From NCBI GenBank assembly GCA_014377705.1, contig JACMPC010000070.1, positions 1 through 45,729 of the forward strand: DNA of 45,729 nucleotides, read 5' to 3'. Below, in pieces: positions 41,592 to 45,729 of the stretch. Every line of letters starts with the position of its first letter. The first letter of the stretch is position 1. The notes beneath the pieces are model-generated. The model had not been told where the DNA came from, ran no database searches, and saw only the letters and a program-made list of their open reading frames with translations. Made by a program: the position numbers and the translations under genes. Source of the DNA: Dermatophilaceae bacterium (GTDB lineage: Bacteria; Actinomycetota; Actinomycetes; Actinomycetales; Dermatophilaceae).

Positions 41592-44500
41592 CTAGCGTCC
41601 TGAGCTTCCCGGGCTGGCGTGCCACAGCTTGCGGGGTGGAGCGCCTTCCTGGGGCACGGCGTGGCCCTCCGTGGGCAGCTTGCGGGAGTCCCTGGCATCA
41701 CCCCCGGCAGGTTTGACGTCCGCGTAGGGCGACTGCCTGAACCCTGAGGCGTGCACCAGCATCCTGCGGCGGGATCCGCCAGCCCCATCGATCGGGTCGT
41801 CTTGGTCGCCACCGTGCTCATCGGCTTCGGACAGCGTCGCGTGGACTTCCTCGAGACCACCTCGGCTCCAGTCGTCCCACAACCCGGAAAGCTCCCACGC
41901 CCCGGTCGCACGCAGGGAGACCCCCCTGGGCCCGGTACGTCGCAGGATCCCGCGGACCAGCAGCATCCAGGAGTGGAAAACTGTTGCCGCATAAGGGCCC
42001 TGGACATCTTCGAAAAAAGTGGCGTCAACCGGTCCGGTCGAGTCGTCAAGGGTCAGGAACACCACTCGTCGACCCGAGCGGACCGGCGGTGTCTGGGTGG
42101 CGACCTTCACCCCGGCAACCCACAGCTCGGACCGGCTGCGTTGTCCGAGCAGCTGACCGGACCGGGTCACTCCGAGCGCCTGCAACATGGGGGCATAGAA
42201 GTCGATGACGTGAGCACTGGCATCCAGCCCGAGGATGTCCAGCTCGGCCCGAACCCGCTCCTGGCCCGTCATCTCGGGCAACCCGGTGGCTGTGGTGAGC
42301 TCGGGGGCATCCCCCAGATCCAGGGTGAGCTGGGTGGGCTGCGCCCGGGCCGGCATGACGGGCAACGCGCCCTGGGACTGAGCCGCCGCGAGAAGTCGCA
42401 CGTCACGCGTCCGCGGGCCAGCCGGTCGATCCGGTGCCGCCGGCCCCGGTGTCGATTCTCTGGTTGCCGTCGATTCTCTGGTTGCCGCTGCGGCCCCGGA
42501 GAAGCTGCGGGACGGTCGAGCTGCCGCCCTGCGACCGGCTCGACGCACCGATCTAGAAGTGGATGTCGCGGAAGACCACCGGTCGAGTTCGGCCACATGC
42601 AGCAAGAGGTCGCGCCGGGTCACCCTGCCGCGTCGCCCGGTTGAACTGCTGGCGCCGGAGACCCCCATCGTGCCGCCGTGCCGGCTCAGTCCATAGAGCG
42701 AGTCGAATCCCCCGGCCATGACCAGTCGCTCGACCACCGGGCGGCTGACCTGGGCGCGATGCCAGAAATCGGCAAGAGTGATGTAGGGATGGCCGGCCAG
42801 GATGCGCTGCACCTCGGCGTCGCTGATTCCCTTGACGTCGGCCAAAGACAGCCTGATGCCATAATCTCGCCCATCGGGCAGATCGGGACAGGGCTGCTGC
42901 TCCGCGGGATCCGCGTTGTCTCCTTGCCCCCATAGAACGACCCGTTCCACCTGGTAGCTCTCGCCTGAGGCATTGACGTCCAGCCCCAGAATCGTGATGC
43001 CCAGGTTGCGGGCGTCATCCAGGATCAGTCGTTTGGGGTACATGCCCGGGTCGTGGGTGAGCACCCCGGATAGGAAGGCTGCCGGGTGATGAGCCTTGAG
43101 CCAGGCCGACTGGTAGGTGGGCAAAGCGAACGCTGCCGCGTGGGCCTTGCAGAACCCGAAGGAGGCGAAAGCCTTGAGAACCTCCCAGATCCGGTCGACC
43201 GAGGCCGGCTCATATCCCCTGGCCGCCGCTGCCGGGCGCCACCAGGTCTCGACGTCCAGCTGACCCTGAGGTGATCCGAGTGCCCTGCGCACCTCATCTG
43301 CCTGGGCCAGGGTGACGCCGGTGGTCTCGGCAACGATCTTGAGCACCTGTTCGTGGAAGACCACGACGCCCTGGGTCTCCTTCAGCGCCGACACAAGGCT
43401 GGGGTGGAGGTACTCCGGCGCACGCCAATGGTTGCGGGCCAGCAGGAACGGGCTGATCATGTCGGACTTGACCGGGCCGGGGCGGAACAACGAGATGTCG
43501 ATGATGAGGTCTTCGAAGGTCTCCGGGCCGAACTTGCCGATCAGCTCACGCTGACCGGGGCTCTCGATCTGGAAGCACCCCAACGTGTGCGTGGACCGGA
43601 TAAGACGGAACGCCCTGTCATCATCGAGAGTGACCTGTGCCCGGTTGTCAAGATCGATGTTGACGCCGTCGACCCGGGCCACCTCGTCGACAGCGTGCGC
43701 CATCGCGGACTGCATGCGGATGCCGAGGATGTCGAGCTTGAGCAGGCCCAGGGTCTCGACGTCGTCCTTGTCGAACTGGCTCATCGGAAACCCCAGCCAG
43801 CTGGCCTCGACCGGGGTGCGATCAAGCAGTCCCTTGTTGGACAAGATCACACCACAGGGATGCACGGCGATGTGCCGGGGCAGACCGTCGAGCCGTTCCA
43901 CGAGGTCGAAAAGGACCCGCAGGCGAGGAGCAGTCAGGCCGCTGGCGCGCAGCTCGGGCAGCTCGGCCAGGGCGCCCCGGACATCGCGGGCCCGAATGTG
44001 TGGGAACGCCTTGGCGATGACGTCGATCTCACCCGGCGGCAACCCGAGCGCGGCGCCGGCGTCCCTGATCGCATGGCGCACCCGGTAGGTGTCCATCATC
44101 GATACACAGGTCACCCGGTCACCACCGAAGCGTTCCAGGACGTGCTCGTAGATCTCGGTGCGCCGGGCTGACTCCACGTCGATGTCGATGTCGGGAAGCT
44201 GGGCCCGCAGAGGTGAGCAGAACCGCTCCATGAGCAGGCCATGACGCAACGGCTCCACCCCGCTGATGCCGAGCAGGTAGTTGACCAGGCTGCCGGCCCC
44301 CGAACCTCGCGCCGCCACCCGCACCCCGAGATCACGGATCAGGTCGCACACCGCAGCCACCGTCATGAAGTAGGTCGGGTAGCCGAGCCCGGCGATGACC
44401 CGAAGCTCGTCTTCGAGCCGCGATGCCACCGCTGACAGCTCGGCGTCCCCCGCTCCCCCGTATCTGGTCGCGATGGCCCCCCGGCAACGAGCCGCCAGAA

Positions 44501-45596
44501 TCTCCTGAGGACTCTCGCCGACGGCGATGCCGAGGGTTGAGGGCTCCGGAAGGTGCACCGAGCCGATACCGAGGTCGGTGCGCGAGTCCAGCGCACACGA
44601 CTGCGCCAGGGCCACGGTGTCGGCCATCAGCTGGCGGGCCCGGTCACGTTCACCGCTGCCCCCACCGGTGACCCCCGCGCCGGCGGCCCGGGCGACGTCG
44701 CAGGCCACGGAGTACATCTGGGCGGACGAGCTGAGATGGCCGGCCATAGTTACCCGGTCGAGATGACGCGTGTCCAGTGGCACGAGGCGGCGGGCTGCAT
44801 CAAGGAGGTCGACGGTCACTGCGCCGCCGGGATCGGCATGCCGGACCGCTGCCGTGAGCACCGTGGGCAGACCGGCCTCTGTGGCCAGACCCAGCAGCCG
44901 GGCGGCATGCCCGAGGCTGGCAGGGGTTCCCTCCGGCCCGCCATGGCACACCACCTCGATGACCACGCCGCCGCGCGGCAGCAGGTCAACCCACCGGCGA
45001 AGGAGCAGACGTGCCCGCTGGGGCTGGCGGGCCAGCAGGGCCTGGCCCACATCAGAGCCCGGTCCGAGCAGGACCACGAGTGCCAGCGCTCCGGTCCGCG
45101 GATCGACGGCCATCTCGGCAATGAGCTCTGCGTTGCTGACCGGAGCCCCGCGTTCACCGCTGAGGTGGGTCTGGGTAACCAGATGGCACAACCTGCCCCA
45201 ACCAACGCCGGGATCGACCCCGGCTCCCTGTCCACGAGCCAGCACGGTGACCCGGGGGTATCGGGGATCGACCTCGGCGCCGCCCCGGGCGGGATGGGCA
45301 CGACCAGGGTGGACCCGCTCTGCCCGAGCCCCCCGCCCGGCACCGACATTGGCCTGCCCTGTCGTCTGGGATGTGCCCTGTCTCACAGCCAGATCCACCC
45401 CGAGCACCGGAGCGATGCCGGCCTGGTCGCAAGCCTGCACGAAACGGACCGCCCCATAGAGTCCGTCGCGGTCGGTCAGTGCCAGCGCGGGCTGGCCCTG
45501 CGCGCAGGCACGCTCCACCAACGCCGCAGGGGTCGATGCGCCGTAACGCAACGAGAAGCCGGACGCGACGTGCAGGTGGACAAAGACGTCACTCAT
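41592..45596 (-). CDS. dnaE2: Error-prone DNA polymerase DnaE2 (ImuC)
   Basis: A 1334-residue C-family polymerase for damage tolerance and mutagenesis. ATG 45596 (MSDVFVHLHVASGFSLRYGAS) fits family N-termini; GTG 45611 adds five residues. The PHP domain starts FVHLHVASGFS and continues ALTDRDGLYGAVRFVQAC. The palm has LRAQLPDIDIDVES (catalytic Asps) and GVRVAARGSGAGSLVNYLLG. HPCGVILSNKGLLDRTPVE is also conserved. A C-terminal OB domain (VVFLTLDDSTGPVDATFFEDVQ) and the LWHASPGSSGR tail finish it. It is longer than the usual 1050-1150 residues, due to low-complexity inserts near residues 75-155 and 1000-1090. Methyltransferase and dinB genes follow. An 18-bp array precedes the start. Confidence 0.93.
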   Translation of the reverse strand: MSDVFVHLHVASGFSLRYGASTPAALVERACAQGQPALALTDRDGLYGAVRFVQACDQAGIAPVLGVDLAVRQGTSQTTGQANVGAGRGARAERVHPGRAHPARGGAEVDPRYPRVTVLARGQGAGVDPGVGWGRLCHLVTQTHLSGERGAPVSNAELIAEMAVDPRTGALALVVLLGPGSDVGQALLARQPQRARLLLRRWVDLLPRGGVVIEVVCHGGPEGTPASLGHAARLLGLATEAGLPTVLTAAVRHADPGGAVTVDLLDAARRLVPLDTRHLDRVTMAGHLSSSAQMYSVACDVARAAGAGVTGGGSGERDRARQLMADTVALAQSCALDSRTDLGIGSVHLPEPSTLGIAVGESPQEILAARCRGAIATRYGGAGDAELSAVASRLEDELRVIAGLGYPTYFMTVAAVCDLIRDLGVRVAARGSGAGSLVNYLLGISGVEPLRHGLLMERFCSPLRAQLPDIDIDVESARRTEIYEHVLERFGGDRVTCVSMMDTYRVRHAIRDAGAALGLPPGEIDVIAKAFPHIRARDVRGALAELPELRASGLTAPRLRVLFDLVERLDGLPRHIAVHPCGVILSNKGLLDRTPVEASWLGFPMSQFDKDDVETLGLLKLDILGIRMQSAMAHAVDEVARVDGVNIDLDNRAQVTLDDDRAFRLIRSTHTLGCFQIESPGQRELIGKFGPETFEDLIIDISLFRPGPVKSDMISPFLLARNHWRAPEYLHPSLVSALKETQGVVVFHEQVLKIVAETTGVTLAQADEVRRALGSPQGQLDVETWWRPAAAARGYEPASVDRIWEVLKAFASFGFCKAHAAAFALPTYQSAWLKAHHPAAFLSGVLTHDPGMYPKRLILDDARNLGITILGLDVNASGESYQVERVVLWGQGDNADPAEQQPCPDLPDGRDYGIRLSLADVKGISDAEVQRILAGHPYITLADFWHRAQVSRPVVERLVMAGGFDSLYGLSRHGGTMGVSGASSSTGRRGRVTRRDLLLHVAELDRWSSATSTSRSVRRAGRRAAARPSRSFSGAAAATRESTATRESTPGPAAPDRPAGPRTRDVRLLAAAQSQGALPVMPARAQPTQLTLDLGDAPELTTATGLPEMTGQERVRAELDILGLDASAHVIDFYAPMLQALGVTRSGQLLGQRSRSELWVAGVKVATQTPPVRSGRRVVFLTLDDSTGPVDATFFEDVQGPYAATVFHSWMLLVRGILRRTGPRGVSLRATGAWELSGLWDDWSRGGLEEVHATLSEADEHGGDQDDPIDGAGGSRRRMLVHASGFRQSPYADVKPAGGDARDSRKLPTEGHAVPQEGAPPRKLWHASPGSSGR
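42452..42487. repeat. 18-bp tandem duplication in the DnaE2 linker
   Basis: TCGATTCTCTGGTTGCCG occurs perfectly at 42452-42469 and 42470-42487. On the coding strand it encodes a duplicated ATREST peptide in a Ser/Arg/Ala-rich linker before the OB domain. Confidence 0.92.
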
Positions 45597-45729
45597 GTCC
45601 ACCAACGTCACTCATGTCACCAACGTCACTCATGTCACCAACGTCACTCATGTCACCAACGTCACTCATGTCACCAACGTCACTCATGTCACCAACGTCA
45701 CTCATGTCACCAACGTCACTCATGTCACC
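45597..45729 (-). repeat. Array of at least seven perfect 18-bp repeats ahead of dnaE2
   Basis: Plus-strand unit ACCAACGTCACTCATGTC is repeated without change at 45601-45618, 45619, 45637, 45655, 45673, 45691 and 45709-45726, with a partial copy to the window end. On the minus strand each unit reads GGTGAC then ATGAGTGACGTT, so it contains a start codon plus codons of MSDV, the same as the dnaE2 start ATGAGTGACGTC. The array frame is open (MSDVGD per unit). An extra G next to the gene puts it one base out of frame with dnaE2. It then stops at TGA 45591-45589, just inside dnaE2. Confidence 0.95.

Noticed and set aside
45601-45729. The right-edge repeat array could be taken for a CRISPR array.
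   Set aside because: The 18-bp units are contiguous with no unique spacers, and each contains a start codon copied from dnaE2.

Overview
The window is high-GC DNA from an actinobacterium. Supporting markers are Lsr2, DUF3040, DUF456, a DUF7455-type zinc ribbon, a DUF222/HNH remnant, the Ppx / sugar-phosphate-isomerase / Cys-rich protein trio seen beside mycobacterial ppx1, and separate LigD-type ligase and polymerase genes. The gene set looks most like Micrococcales (Intrasporangiaceae/Dermatophilaceae-like), but that is my inference and I cannot name the genus. I see no rRNA, tRNA, IS element, prophage or CRISPR array. Almost all of the window is coding.

Layout. (1) 1-4.3 kb: end of a membrane protein, a TIM-barrel isomerase-like protein, Ppx/GppA, a Cys-rich conserved protein, a methyltransferase and a small membrane protein. 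(2) 4.4-8.2 kb: genome-maintenance genes radA, disA and mutY. (3) 8.2-17.1 kb: a sugar-acid catabolic locus. It has a GntR/FadR regulator, then a lipoprotein binding protein, two ABC permeases, gluconokinase, galactonate dehydratase (DgoD type), KDPG/KDPGal aldolase, KDG kinase and mannonate dehydratase (ManD type), many of them translationally coupled. Both dehydratases feed 2-keto-3-deoxy sugar acids to the kinase and then the aldolase. No transporter ATPase is encoded. (4) 17.1-21.5 kb, minus strand: ArgA-like acetyltransferase, LCP-family lipoprotein, ClpC. (5) 21.8-26.1 kb: OsmC, a Nei-type glycosylase, Ku, and divergently the LigD-type ligase and primase-polymerase (NHEJ). (6) 26.2-30.6 kb, minus strand: Ada/AlkA fusion, Ogt, LysS, a small membrane protein, Lsr2. 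(7) 30.8-31.3 kb: a broken DUF222/HNH gene. (8) 31.5-37.5 kb: topoisomerase IV-type ParC and ParE, with a thioredoxin-like ferredoxin gene and a hydrolase remnant between them. (9) 37.9-45.7 kb: zinc ribbon protein, DUF456, DUF3040, DinB, a methyltransferase and the error-prone polymerase DnaE2 (ImuC).

The most unusual signal is a recurrent class of short tandem duplications at gene ends. In at least six places the repeat unit is built from the gene's own start, N-terminal, C-terminal or stop codons (dnaE2, dgoD, manD, clpC, the LigD-type polymerase gene, and the membrane-protein gene before radA). Others lie at the 5' ends of mutY, gntK, parE and in the ku leader. The most striking is an array of at least seven identical 18-bp copies running off the right edge. 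Each copy carries an ATG plus the next codons of dnaE2, directly in front of that mutagenic polymerase gene. A 34-bp palindrome shared by the convergent 3' ends of mutY and the GntR gene gives both proteins the same C-terminal QDLT motif.
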